In this document: piece after piece, positions 42,848-53,604 of the stretch
Numbering within the stretch: the stretch's first letter is position 1
How the letters are laid out: every line of letters starts with the position of its first letter
From: Paucibacter aquatile
GTDB taxonomy: Bacteria > Pseudomonadota > Gammaproteobacteria > Burkholderiales > Burkholderiaceae_C
Length of the DNA: 64,000 nucleotides
Direction: 5' to 3'
Assembly: GCF_002885975.1 (NCBI RefSeq)
Contig: NZ_POSP01000003.1
Coordinates: 558,001-622,000 of the forward strand
Notes under the pieces: model-generated
Databases searched by the model: none
What the model was told of the DNA's origin: nothing
Seen by the model: the letters and a program-made list of their open reading frames with translations, nothing else
Made by a program: the position numbers and the translations under genes

Positions 42848-44373
42848 GTGCGAATCACGGCGGCGAGACGCGCCACCTTGCCGGCCATCTGCTCCGCTGG
42901 CACCTGGGCATAACCGAGCATCAAGCCGGACCAGGCACTGCTGCGCCGGCCACACAGGTGCTGACTCAAAGCCGGCGCGACGATGCCGGCGCGCAATGCC
43001 GCCGCGCTGATGGCCTGGTCGTCCAGGGCCAAAGCGGGATCGAAACACAGCGCCAGATGCATGCCGGCCGAAGCACCCTGCACGGTCGCCAGGTCTGAGA
43101 GCTGATGCTGCAAGACGGCAATCAGAGCGTCGCGCCGCTGCTGGTAGAGGCGGCGCATGCGCCGCAGATGCAGGCCGAAGTGGCCTTCGCGCAGAAACTC
43201 GGCCAGGGCCAATTGCTCGGCAGCCCGACCGCGCGGCGCCGAACGGGCCAGGAGCTCATGCAGCGACCTGACCAGGGCCGAGGGCACCACCATGAAGCCG
43301 ATGCGCAAGCCCGGAAACAAAGTCTTGCTGAAGGTACCGAGGTAAAGCACGGGCGCATCGCTGAGTGAAACCTCCGGGGCGCCGACCTCAGGACTCAATC
43401 CCTGCAGGGCCGCCAACGGCGGGCCGTCATAGCGGAACTCACTGTCGTAGTCATCTTCGATGATGAGGGCACCGCATCGACGCGCTTGATCCAGCAAGGC
43501 CAGCCGCCGCTCCAGGCTCATCACCGCACCGCAAGGGTATTGGTGCGAGGGCGTGACATAAATGAGCTTGGGGCGATGCTGCCGCCAATCCTGAGGTCGG
43601 GGCGCCAACCCTTGGGCATCGACCCCGATGCCGATGGCGTGCAGCTGGGCGGCGCGGAACGCGGTGAGCGCGCCGCCATAGCCAGGACTTTCGATCCATA
43701 CCTTGTCGCCGGCATCGGCAAAGGCGCGCGCACACAGGTCCAGGCTGGCCTGCGTGCCATCGGTGATGAAGACCTGTTCGGCGCTGCAACGCACCGCCCG
43801 CGAGGCACGCAGATGCGCGGCAATCGCTTCGCGCAAGGCCAGTTCGCCGGCCGGCGGTCCGTAGTTGAGCTGGCTGCCGGCCAGCGAACGCCAGGCCCGC
43901 ATCATCAGGCGCCGCCACAGATCAAGCGGAAACGCATCCAGCGCGGGCACACCAGGTGCAAAGGCCGCGGCCAGGTCCGCAGCGACAGGCAAGCAAGCCA
44001 GGCCCGCGCTGCGCCGGGACAAAGCAGCGCGCTCAGGCACCGACGGTGAAATTTCTCGCGCGGCCATCGCCCCAGTCCCCGCGGCCCTGCTCACCCCCGC
44101 CAGCACCGAAGCCGGCCGCGCATTCACCACCGTGCCGCGCCGGCCGGCGCTGATCCAACCCTCGCTGGCCAGTTGCTCGTAGGCATAGATCACCGTGTTG
44201 CGCGCCCAGCCCAGCTCGGCCGCCAGGGCGCGGCTGGCCAGCAAGCGGCTGCCGGGCGGCAGGCTGCCGCTGCGAATTGTGTGGCGCAAGGCCTCGTGCA
44301 GCAGGCGCTGGCGCGACCAGCCGGGCTGGCCTTGCTCGGCCGCAAAGCGGTTGATCAGGAGCGCGTGATCCAT
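42835..44373 (-). CDS. MocR-type (GntR/aminotransferase fusion) transcriptional regulator
   Basis: The 512-residue protein has an N-terminal GntR winged HTH (RQRLLHEALRHTIRSGSLPP and LGWARNTVIYAYEQLASEGW). A fold-type-I aminotransferase domain follows with PLP Lys350 in YLGTFSKTLFPGLR and NYGPPAGELALREAIA, as in PdxR and GabR. MocR regulators sense PLP or amino-acid adducts. It is divergent from a PNPOx-like gene, a frequent partnership, and probably controls it through repeats in the intergenic region. Confidence 0.9.
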   Translation of the reverse strand: MDHALLINRFAAEQGQPGWSRQRLLHEALRHTIRSGSLPPGSRLLASRALAAELGWARNTVIYAYEQLASEGWISAGRRGTVVNARPASVLAGVSRAAGTGAMAAREISPSVPERAALSRRSAGLACLPVAADLAAAFAPGVPALDAFPLDLWRRLMMRAWRSLAGSQLNYGPPAGELALREAIAAHLRASRAVRCSAEQVFITDGTQASLDLCARAFADAGDKVWIESPGYGGALTAFRAAQLHAIGIGVDAQGLAPRPQDWRQHRPKLIYVTPSHQYPCGAVMSLERRLALLDQARRCGALIIEDDYDSEFRYDGPPLAALQGLSPEVGAPEVSLSDAPVLYLGTFSKTLFPGLRIGFMVVPSALVRSLHELLARSAPRGRAAEQLALAEFLREGHFGLHLRRMRRLYQQRRDALIAVLQHQLSDLATVQGASAGMHLALCFDPALALDDQAISAAALRAGIVAPALSQHLCGRRSSAWSGLMLGYAQVPAEQMAGKVARLAAVIRTELR

Positions 44374-44382
44374 GGCAGTTTT

Positions 44383-44428
44383 GTGGTTCCAAAGAATTGA
44401 TAACTTGTGGATCTTCTCCTAGAACCAC
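44383..44428. promoter_or_regulatory. Candidate MocR operator and divergent promoter
   Basis: GTGGTTC (44383-44389) and GAACCAC (44422-44428) form an inverted pair. A third similar block TTAGAACCGC lies at about 44484. Between them TTGATA (44397-44402) and TAGAAC (44420-44425) with 17-base spacing form a plausible promoter for the PNPOx-like gene, overlapping the second repeat. Confidence 0.5.
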
Positions 44429-44508
44429 TGCCTCACTACATTGCGCACTGAAATTTCTGCGCGCGCCGGCTTTCCCTCATCCTTAGAACCGCATTTCTCG
44501 AAACCTCC

Positions 44509-45186
44509 ATGAACCCCATCCCTGCCAGCCCCGCCACCGCCCCCAGCGAGCGCACGCGCGTGCGCCGCGTGGCCGAGAACGCCCGCTACGAGCGCGAGAC
44601 TGTGCACGCCATCGTCGACGCCGCCTATCTGTGTCACATCGCCTTTGCCGACGAACGCGGCAGCCATTGCATCCCCATGGCCTGCTGGCGCGAGGGCGAA
44701 CACCTCTACATCCACGGCTCCAACGGCGGCCGCATGGTCAAGACCCTGCTGCGCCCCGAGACGCAAGCCTGCGTCACCCTCACCCTGCTGGACGGCCTGG
44801 TGCTGGCCCGCTCGGCCTTCAACCATTCGATGAACTACCGCGCCTGCATGATCTACGGTCAGTTCGAAGCGGTCCGCGACGAAGCCCAAAAGCGCGCGAG
44901 CCTGGACCACTTCATGCACAAGATCGCCCCCGGCCGCGAGCACGAGGCCCGGCGCGGCAGTGACAAGGAATTCGCCGCCACCACCGTGTTGCGCATCCCA
45001 CTGGATGAAGCCGCTTGCAAGGTCCGCAGCGGCCCGCCGCAGGACGACGAGGAAGACTTGCATTTGCCCGTGTGGACCGGCGTGTTGCCCTTGCGCCGGG
45101 TGCAAGCAGCGCCGCAGGCAGCGGCGGACAACCGGGAGCCGGCGCCCGCCTATGTGCAGCGGTGGGGGCAGGCAAGCCAGCCCTGA
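44509..45186 (+). CDS. Pyridoxamine 5'-phosphate oxidase family (FMN-binding split barrel)
   Basis: The 225-residue protein has the flavin-nucleotide-binding fold of the COG3467 type: RVAENARYERETVHAIVDAA, LCHIAFADERG, MACWREGEHLYIHGSNGGRMV and FNHSMNYRACMIYG. It is not the canonical PdxH. Such proteins bind FMN and may act on heme, F420-like or pyridoxal-type substrates. Divergence from the MocR regulator suggests a role linked to vitamin B6 or amino-acid sensing. It converges on the BCKDH operon. Confidence 0.83.
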   Translation: MNPIPASPATAPSERTRVRRVAENARYERETVHAIVDAAYLCHIAFADERGSHCIPMACWREGEHLYIHGSNGGRMVKTLLRPETQACVTLTLLDGLVLARSAFNHSMNYRACMIYGQFEAVRDEAQKRASLDHFMHKIAPGREHEARRGSDKEFAATTVLRIPLDEAACKVRSGPPQDDEEDLHLPVWTGVLPLRRVQAAPQAAADNREPAPAYVQRWGQASQP

Positions 45187-45190
45187 AATG

Positions 45191-45220
45191 AAAAGGGGCG
45201 GTCGCTTGCTGCGCCGCCCC
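45191..45220 (-). terminator. Terminator of the BCKDH operon
   Basis: On the minus strand GGGGCGG and CCGCCCC form a 7-bp stem with a 12-base loop followed by TTTTCATTT, 20 bases beyond the E2 stop. It also lies just past the PNPOx-like gene on the other strand. Confidence 0.6.
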
Positions 45221-45240
45221 CGTCCAGCTCTGGCGCTGCC

Positions 45241-46596
45241 TCAGTCGATGAAGAGCAAGGCCGGCGATTCCATCAGGCCGCGCAGGGCCTGGATGAACTC
45301 GGCCGCATCCTGACCATCGACCACGCGGTGGTCGAAGGAGGAGGACAGGTTCATCATCTGCCGCGCCACCACCTGGCCGTTGCGGATCATGGGCCGCTCG
45401 ACGATGCGGTTGACGCCGACGATGGCGACCTCGGGGCTGTTGATCACCGGGGTGGTGACGATGCCGCCGAGTGCGCCCAGGCTGGAGATGGTGATGGTGG
45501 AGCCGCTGAGCTCGTCGCGGGTGGCACGGCCGCTGCGGGCGGCTTCGGCCAAACGCCGAATCTCGGCGGCACAGCTCCACAAATCATGGCTCTCGGCATG
45601 GCGCAGCACCGGCACCATCAGCCCAGCCGGCGTTTGCGCGGCCACGCCCAGATGGACCGCGTCGAAGCGGTTGATCACGCCCGCCTCGTCGTCCAGGCGC
45701 GCATTGATCTGCGGGAAATCCGGCAGCGTGCGCACAATCGCCCGGGCCAGCAGGGGCAACAAGGTCAGCTTGCCGCGGCTGGCGCCGTACTGGGTATTGA
45801 GCTTGAGGCGCAGCGCTTCCAGCTCGGTGACATCGACCTCTTCGACATAGCTGAAATGCGGGATGCGGCGTTTCGCGTCCTGCATCTTCTCGGCGATCTT
45901 GCGGCGCAGGCCGACGATGCGGATGGCTTCGACGCCATCGCCGCGCGAGCCCGAGCGGGGCAGGCGCGGAGCACTGGCCGGTGCAGCTGTAGCTGCAGTT
46001 GCAGCCGCAACCGAAGCAGGCGCGGCAGCAGGCGCAGGCGGACGCAGCTGGCTGCCATGGCTGGCGACAAACGCATCCAGGTCGGCCTGCATGATGCGGC
46101 CACCGAGACCCGTGCCGCGCACCTGGGCCAGGTCCACACCCAGCTCCCAGGCGCGGCGGCGCAGCGAGGGCGAGGCGATGGGCTTGTCGGCCAGGCTCAG
46201 GCCCAGGTCCTGCGGGGCATGAGCGGCCACGGCAGGTGGCGCGACGGGAGTTGGCGAAGGTGCCGGGGCTGGCACGGGAGCCGGCGCCACCGCCACAGAA
46301 ACGGGTGCCGGTGCAGCAAGAGGAGCCGCAGGTGCGGAAACACCAGCCTCACCCTCCACCTCGATGCGGATCAGGGCCGAGCCCACCCGCATCAACTCGC
46401 CCACCTCGCCACCCAGCGCCAGCACACGGCCTTTCACGGGCGAGGGAATCTCCACCGTGGCCTTGTCGGTCATCACATCGGCCAGAATCTGGTCTTCGCT
46501 GACCTGGTCGCCGGCCTGCACGCGCCAGGCCACCACTTCCACTTCGACGATGCCTTCGCCGATATCGGGCATCTTGATCACATGTTCGCTGCTCAT
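45241..46596 (-). CDS. bkdB: Branched-chain 2-oxoacid dehydrogenase E2 (dihydrolipoyl acyltransferase)
   Basis: The 451-residue core subunit has one lipoyl domain (MPDIGEGIVEVEVV; Lys45 in MTDKATVEIPSPV), an Ala/Pro-rich swinging linker, a peripheral subunit-binding domain (ASPSLRRRAWELGVDLAQV, GTGLGGRI) and the acyltransferase domain ending in SSSFDHRVVDGQDAAEFIQ with catalytic His and Asp. It transfers branched acyl groups to CoA. The ATG at 46596 has GGAG eight bases upstream; another ATG six bases earlier overlaps the E1-beta stop. It is last gene of a three-gene operon. Confidence 0.91.
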   Translation of the reverse strand: MSSEHVIKMPDIGEGIVEVEVVAWRVQAGDQVSEDQILADVMTDKATVEIPSPVKGRVLALGGEVGELMRVGSALIRIEVEGEAGVSAPAAPLAAPAPVSVAVAPAPVPAPAPSPTPVAPPAVAAHAPQDLGLSLADKPIASPSLRRRAWELGVDLAQVRGTGLGGRIMQADLDAFVASHGSQLRPPAPAAAPASVAAATAATAAPASAPRLPRSGSRGDGVEAIRIVGLRRKIAEKMQDAKRRIPHFSYVEEVDVTELEALRLKLNTQYGASRGKLTLLPLLARAIVRTLPDFPQINARLDDEAGVINRFDAVHLGVAAQTPAGLMVPVLRHAESHDLWSCAAEIRRLAEAARSGRATRDELSGSTITISSLGALGGIVTTPVINSPEVAIVGVNRIVERPMIRNGQVVARQMMNLSSSFDHRVVDGQDAAEFIQALRGLMESPALLFID

Positions 46597-46598
46597 CT

Positions 46599-47687
46599 TC
46601 ATTTCTCCATGGCGCGCTGCAGGGCCGCAGCGACGCGGGCCGGGCCCGGAAAGTAATCCCATTCCTGGGCATGCGGATACGGCGTGTCCCAGCCGCTGAC
46701 GCGCTCCACCGGCACCTCGAGGTGGTAGAAGCAATGCTCTTGCACCAGGGCCACCAGCTCGGCGCCAAAGCCGCTGGTGCGTGTGGCTTCATGCAGCACC
46801 ACGCAGCGGCCGGTCTTCTTGACCGAGGCGATGATGGTGTCCAGATCCAGCGGCCAGATGCAGCGCAGGTCGATGATCTCGGCATCGATGCCGGTCTCGC
46901 GCGCTGCCGCTTCGGCCACCCAGACCATGGTGCCGTAGGTCAGCACCGTGATGTCGGCCCCGGGGCGGAACACCGCCGCCTGGTCCAGCGGCAGGCTGTA
47001 GTGGCCTTGCGGCACCAAGCCCAGCGGGTGGGCTGACCAGGGCGTCGACGGCCGGTCGTGGTGGCCATCGAAGGGGCCGTTGTAGAGGCGCTTGGGCTCC
47101 AGAAAAATAACGGGGTCGTCGCACTCGATGGCGGCGATCAGCAAGCCCTTGGCGTCATACGGGTTGGACGGCATGACGGTGCGCAGGCCGCAGACATGGG
47201 TGAACAGCGCCTCCGGGCTTTGGCTGTGCGTCTGGCCGCCATAAATGCCGCCGCCGCAGGGCATGCGGATGGTCAAGGGCGCGGTGAAGTCACCGGCCGA
47301 GCGGTAGCGCAGGCGTGCCGCTTCCGAGACGATCTGATCCGAGGCCGGGTAGAAGTAGTCGGCGAACTGGATCTCGGCCACGGGGCGCAGGCCATAAGCC
47401 CCCATGCCCACGGCCACGCCGACGATGCCGCCTTCGGAGATCGGCGCATCAAAGACGCGCTGCTTGCCGTACTTGGCCTGCAGGCCGTCGGTGCAGCGGA
47501 ATACGCCGCCAAAGTAACCCACGTCCTGGCCGAAGATGACCACATCGGGGTCGCGCTCCAGCATCACGTCCATGGCCGAGCGCAGGGCCTGGATCATGGT
47601 CATGTGCAGGCGGGCCTGGCTGGCCTCGGCGGATTCGGCTGCCAGCGCCAGCTGCGCTTCCATCTGTGCTTCCGGTTTGCCGCTCAT
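46599..47687 (-). CDS. bkdA2: Branched-chain 2-oxoacid dehydrogenase E1 beta subunit
   Basis: The 362-residue transketolase-like subunit has HMTMIQALRSAMDVML, VIFGQDVGYFGGVFRCTDGL, the DAPISEGGIVGVAVGMG pyrimidine-site block and LHEATRTSGFGAELVA. With E1 alpha it carries out TPP-dependent decarboxylation of branched 2-oxoacids. The start overlaps the E1-alpha stop by four bases, and the stop abuts the E2 start, so the three genes are tightly coupled. A roughly 28-residue Ala/Glu-rich N-terminal lead is unconserved. Confidence 0.92.
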   Translation of the reverse strand: MSGKPEAQMEAQLALAAESAEASQARLHMTMIQALRSAMDVMLERDPDVVIFGQDVGYFGGVFRCTDGLQAKYGKQRVFDAPISEGGIVGVAVGMGAYGLRPVAEIQFADYFYPASDQIVSEAARLRYRSAGDFTAPLTIRMPCGGGIYGGQTHSQSPEALFTHVCGLRTVMPSNPYDAKGLLIAAIECDDPVIFLEPKRLYNGPFDGHHDRPSTPWSAHPLGLVPQGHYSLPLDQAAVFRPGADITVLTYGTMVWVAEAAARETGIDAEIIDLRCIWPLDLDTIIASVKKTGRCVVLHEATRTSGFGAELVALVQEHCFYHLEVPVERVSGWDTPYPHAQEWDYFPGPARVAAALQRAMEK

Positions 47688-49006
47688 GGCCGACCTCCGT
47701 AGTGGCGCGCCTGCGCCAGTTGATCTTTCAAATGCGCGGGCATGTCTTTGTAGACATCGGTGAACATGGACTCGATGCTGGGGATGTGGCCATCGGCCAG
47801 GGTGCCGTAACGCTCGGCCTCTTTCTGCGCGGCAATGACCTCGGCTTCCAGCTCTTTCTGCAAAGCTTCATGCTGGGCCTCGCTCCAGAGACCGCGGTCG
47901 ATCAGATGGCGCTTCAGGCGCGCGATCGGGTCGCCCAAGGGGAAGCGCTGCCATTCGTCGGCCGGGCGGTATTTGCTCGGGTCGTCCGAGGTCGAGTGCG
48001 GGCCGGCGCGGTAGGTGACCCATTCGATCAGGGTCGGGCCCAGATTGCGCCGGGCACGCTCGGCTGCCCACTGCGAAACCGCGTAGACCGCCAGGAAGTC
48101 ATTGCCGTCCACCCGCAGCGAGGCGATGCCGCAACCGCTGCCGCGCGCGGCAAAGGTCGTGCCCTCGCCGCCGGCAATCGCCTGGAAGGTCGAAATCGCC
48201 CACTGGTTGTTCACCACATTGAGGATCACCGGCGCGCGGTAGACATGGGCGAAGGTCAGCGCGGTGTGGAAATCAGACTCGGCGGTGGCGCCATCGCCGA
48301 TCCAGCCCGAGGCGATCTTGGTGTCGCCCTTGATGGCCGAGGCCATGCCCCAGCCCACGGCCTGGATGAACTGCGTGGCCAGATTGCCGCTGATGGTGAA
48401 GAAGCCGGCCTTCTTGATCGAATACATCACCGGCAGCTGGCGGCCCTTGAGCGGGTCGCGCTCGTTGGACAGGAGCTGGCAGATCAGCTCCACCATGGGC
48501 ACATCGTCGCGCCCCAGCAGCAAGCTTTGCTGGCGGTAGGTGGGGAAGCACATATCCCCATCGCGCAAGGCCATGGCGTGCGCGCTGCCGATGGCCTCTT
48601 CGCCCAGGCTCTGCATGTAGAAACTGAGCTTTTTCTGGCGCTGGGCGATCAGCATGCGGCTGTCGAAGACCCGGGTCTTGAGCATGGTGCGCAGGCCGCG
48701 CAGCAGTTGCTCGGGGCTCAGCTCAGGCGCCCAGGGGCCACGGGCCACGCCGTCTTCGTCGAGCACGCGGATCAGGCTGTAGGCCAGGTCTGCCGTGTCC
48801 ACCGCCGCCACATCAAGCTCGGGCTTGCGCACGGCGCCGGCCGGCGAGAGGTGGAGGTAGGAGAAATCGGTGTGGCAACCGGGGCGACCGGTGGGCTCGG
48901 GCACATGCAGGCGCAGGCCCTCGTAGGCGGGGGTTGGCGCAGCAGCTGCTGCGTCAGACGCGGGCGGCAGCGGATCCAGCTGGCCCGGCGGGGGGATAGG
49001 ACTCAT
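47684..49006 (-). CDS. bkdA1: Branched-chain 2-oxoacid dehydrogenase E1 alpha subunit
   Basis: The 440-residue subunit has the TPP motif GDGATAESDFHTALTFAHV...NN, the YRAGPHSTSDDPSKYRP loop that is diagnostic for branched-chain rather than pyruvate dehydrogenases, and CFPTYRQQSLLL. It is the first gene of the operon bkdA1-bkdA2-bkdB. No E3 gene (lpdV) or bkdR regulator is adjacent, so a general lipoamide dehydrogenase elsewhere must serve. It is divergent from the nucleotidase gene across 272 bases. Confidence 0.92.
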   Translation of the reverse strand: MSPIPPPGQLDPLPPASDAAAAAPTPAYEGLRLHVPEPTGRPGCHTDFSYLHLSPAGAVRKPELDVAAVDTADLAYSLIRVLDEDGVARGPWAPELSPEQLLRGLRTMLKTRVFDSRMLIAQRQKKLSFYMQSLGEEAIGSAHAMALRDGDMCFPTYRQQSLLLGRDDVPMVELICQLLSNERDPLKGRQLPVMYSIKKAGFFTISGNLATQFIQAVGWGMASAIKGDTKIASGWIGDGATAESDFHTALTFAHVYRAPVILNVVNNQWAISTFQAIAGGEGTTFAARGSGCGIASLRVDGNDFLAVYAVSQWAAERARRNLGPTLIEWVTYRAGPHSTSDDPSKYRPADEWQRFPLGDPIARLKRHLIDRGLWSEAQHEALQKELEAEVIAAQKEAERYGTLADGHIPSIESMFTDVYKDMPAHLKDQLAQARHYGGRP

Positions 49007-49173
49007 ACGGCACTCCTGCGCGGATCACGCGCCAAGGCTTTGTTGTCGACAGGGTCAGGCGCTCTGGCCCTGCCAAGGGTGGCGGCAGGTCTCAAGCTCC
49101 TCTCAAGAGCCCCACCGTTCAGGCAGCAGCTCCGGGCTCCAGCGTAGCGGATTGCCGGGTCGGCCCCGGGCAG

Positions 49174-49193
49174 TTAACCCTAGAACTAACCCT
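49174..49193. repeat. Direct repeat TAACCCT in divergent promoter region
   Basis: TAACCCT occurs at about 49175-49181 and again at 49187-49193, start-to-start 12 bases, about one helical turn. It lies between bkdA1 and the nucleotidase gene. It may be a regulator site; nothing else in the gap stands out. Confidence 0.4.
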
Positions 49194-49278
49194 GGATCGC
49201 GGTCCGGAGGGGCTAGCATGCGCCCTGCCCTCTCGCCGTCTTGCCCTCCAGCCCTCCCGCAGCCTCCCCCTCTTGCCC

Positions 49279-51279
<2,001 letters not shown>

Positions 51280-51441
51280 GCCCACACAACCCAGATGCGG
51301 GGCTGACAAAGCCGGTCCGGCGGCCCCACAATCCACTCCAACCTGTCTCCGCCTGACGGACGAGAGGCCTCCAGCCTGGCACAGACCAGCGGATTCAGCT
51401 GACCCCGGTCGGGAGGCCGGTCCCCGCCGGAGTTCGCCCTC

Positions 51442-53553
51442 GTGCAGTCAAAGTCGCCGTCGCCGTCAAGACCTGACCCTGAAGCCCCTGAATCCTCCGC
51501 GGCGCCGAAGGGTTCGCTACCAGGCCCGGTCCGGGAGCAGCTGCTGCAAGCCCAGACCTGGATGAGCGAGATGGATCTGGACCGGGCCGCCCCGCTGCTG
51601 GAGTCCTTGTTGCCCCAGATCAGCGAGCCAGGCGACCAGCTGCTGGCCCGCGCCCTGCATCTGAGCCTGCATCTGCAATCCGAAGCCAGCCGCGGTGACG
51701 CACTCTTGCTGCAGGAGGCCTACGAGCTGTGCCAGCAGGCCGCCGCGCTCGTGGACGATCCACTGGTCGAGGTGCTGACCCTCTTTCCCCTGGCCGAACT
51801 GCAAACCCGGCTGCGCCTGCACCATGCGGCACTGTCGAGCCTGGAACGCGCCCTGCAGCTGAGTCAACGCGCACAGTCGCAGAACCTCAGCGATCAGCTA
51901 CAGGCGGTGCGAGGCCGCATCATGGCCCAGGCGGGCATGTATGAGGAGCTGATCAAGAACAGCGACGCCCTGCTGGCCCGCCGCGCGCAGATGCGGCCGG
52001 GCACGGTGCATCGCATCCTCAACTACTGCGCCACCGCCTGCTTTGTGCTGGCCGATGAGCAGCTCGCGCCGCCAGGGCACCCGCTCTGGCTGCGCTGCCG
52101 CGCCCATCACCTGGATGCACTGCAACTGGCCCAGCAGCATGGCCTGCAGGAAGATGTTCATCTGTCCTCGCTCAATCTGGCCTACATCGAGCTGCTGGCG
52201 GGCGACACCGCCGATGCGCGGCCCCATATCGAGCGCCTGCTGCGCACAGGCGCCGGCAGCGTCTGGCGCCAGATCGCCGGGGCGCGCCAGGCCCTGCAGC
52301 TGAGCCAGACCCTGCTGGCCTGGCGCGAGCATCCAGATGCGCCCCGCTGGCAGGCCTTGCTGGACCTCGAGGCCGAGCTGGCCGAGGCCGGCGATGGGCT
52401 GCGCTTTGTTCACGAATACCTGCTGCGCACCATCGTTCGCTTCGGCGAAGCAGCCGGTGACAGCAGCTCCGCCCTGCGCTGCAGCCAGCGCCTGCTGAGC
52501 TTTCAGCGCCTGCGTCTGCAAGCCGTGGCCGGCACCCTGTCGCGTGCGGTCGACGATGTGTTCCAGCTGCAGCGCGTGCGCCTGGAAAACGAGCAGCTGG
52601 CGCGCCACGGCGGCCAGCTGGAACAGTCGCTGGCCGCTCGCAATGCCGAGCTGCAGCAGACCCTCAGCCGGCTGCAAGCCGAGGCCAGCATTCGCCGTGC
52701 GGCCGAAGCCGCCCTGCAGCAGGCCAATGAAGAGCTGGAGGCGCGTGTGCTGGCCCGCACCGCCTCGCTGGAGGAGGCCTTGCGCACCGTCATGCAGCAG
52801 GAAAAACAGCTGGCTCTGGGCCGCATGGTGGTGGGCATGGCGCATGAGCTGAACACGCCGCTGGGCAATGCGCGCATGGGCGCCTCGGTGATCCGCGACC
52901 GTGCGCAGGAGCTGGAGCAATGGCTGCAGGCGGGCCAGCTGCGCCGTCAGGCGCTCAGCGAGACCGCCAGCTCGCTGCAGCAATGCTCCTCCCTGGTGGA
53001 CCGCTCGCTGGAAAGCGCCAGTCAGCTGATCCAGCGCCTGAAAGCCCTGTCGCTGGACAGCGAGCAGGAGATGGCACAGGACTTCGACGCCAGCGCCCTG
53101 ATGCATCGCCTGATCGAGCTGAACCAGGCACGTTGCCAGGCGGCGGGCATTGATCTGGCGGCCGATCTGCCCGCGGCCATGCCCATGTTCGGGCCCATGC
53201 AGTCTTTGCACAATGTGGTGCAGGAGCTGCTGGACAACGCCGTCGACCATGGGCTGAAGGACCGCAGTGTTGCGGCGGCTCCCGCTCGGATTCAGCTGCG
53301 GCTGCGTCGGGACGACAGCGCCGATGGGGAGGCGCTGAGCCTCAGCCTGGAAGACAACGGCTGCGGCATCCCGGCCGAAGCCTTGCCGCGCATCTTTGAC
53401 CCGTTCTTCAGCGGCCGCCTGGGCAGCGAGGGCGCAGGGCTCGGCTTGAGCGTGGTGCGCACCGTGGTCGAAGAGTTGATGCAAGGCCAGATCCGCATCG
53501 ACAGCGAGCTCGGCCGCGGCACCTGGGTGCGCCTGAGGCTGCCGCTGCGCTGA
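51442..53553 (+). CDS. Soluble sensor histidine kinase with TPR-like N-terminal half
   Basis: The 703-residue protein has no membrane segment. Residues about 30-370 are helical repeats of TPR type (ALHLSLHLQSEA, ALSSLERALQLSQRA, SLNLAYIELLAGDTADARPHI). Residues 380-460 form a long coiled coil, followed by a kinase core with GMAHELNTPLGNARMG (His468), ELLDNAVDHG, LEDNGCGIP and GAGLGLSVVRTVVEEL. The start is GTG at 51442. It has no adjacent response regulator. The TPR part implies regulation by a bound partner protein. Confidence 0.85.
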   Translation: MQSKSPSPSRPDPEAPESSAAPKGSLPGPVREQLLQAQTWMSEMDLDRAAPLLESLLPQISEPGDQLLARALHLSLHLQSEASRGDALLLQEAYELCQQAAALVDDPLVEVLTLFPLAELQTRLRLHHAALSSLERALQLSQRAQSQNLSDQLQAVRGRIMAQAGMYEELIKNSDALLARRAQMRPGTVHRILNYCATACFVLADEQLAPPGHPLWLRCRAHHLDALQLAQQHGLQEDVHLSSLNLAYIELLAGDTADARPHIERLLRTGAGSVWRQIAGARQALQLSQTLLAWREHPDAPRWQALLDLEAELAEAGDGLRFVHEYLLRTIVRFGEAAGDSSSALRCSQRLLSFQRLRLQAVAGTLSRAVDDVFQLQRVRLENEQLARHGGQLEQSLAARNAELQQTLSRLQAEASIRRAAEAALQQANEELEARVLARTASLEEALRTVMQQEKQLALGRMVVGMAHELNTPLGNARMGASVIRDRAQELEQWLQAGQLRRQALSETASSLQQCSSLVDRSLESASQLIQRLKALSLDSEQEMAQDFDASALMHRLIELNQARCQAAGIDLAADLPAAMPMFGPMQSLHNVVQELLDNAVDHGLKDRSVAAAPARIQLRLRRDDSADGEALSLSLEDNGCGIPAEALPRIFDPFFSGRLGSEGAGLGLSVVRTVVEELMQGQIRIDSELGRGTWVRLRLPLR

Positions 53554-53604
53554 GTGCAGCCGTGTGGCACGGGCGCCTGGAATCAGGCCTGAACCTGGTG
53601 TGAA

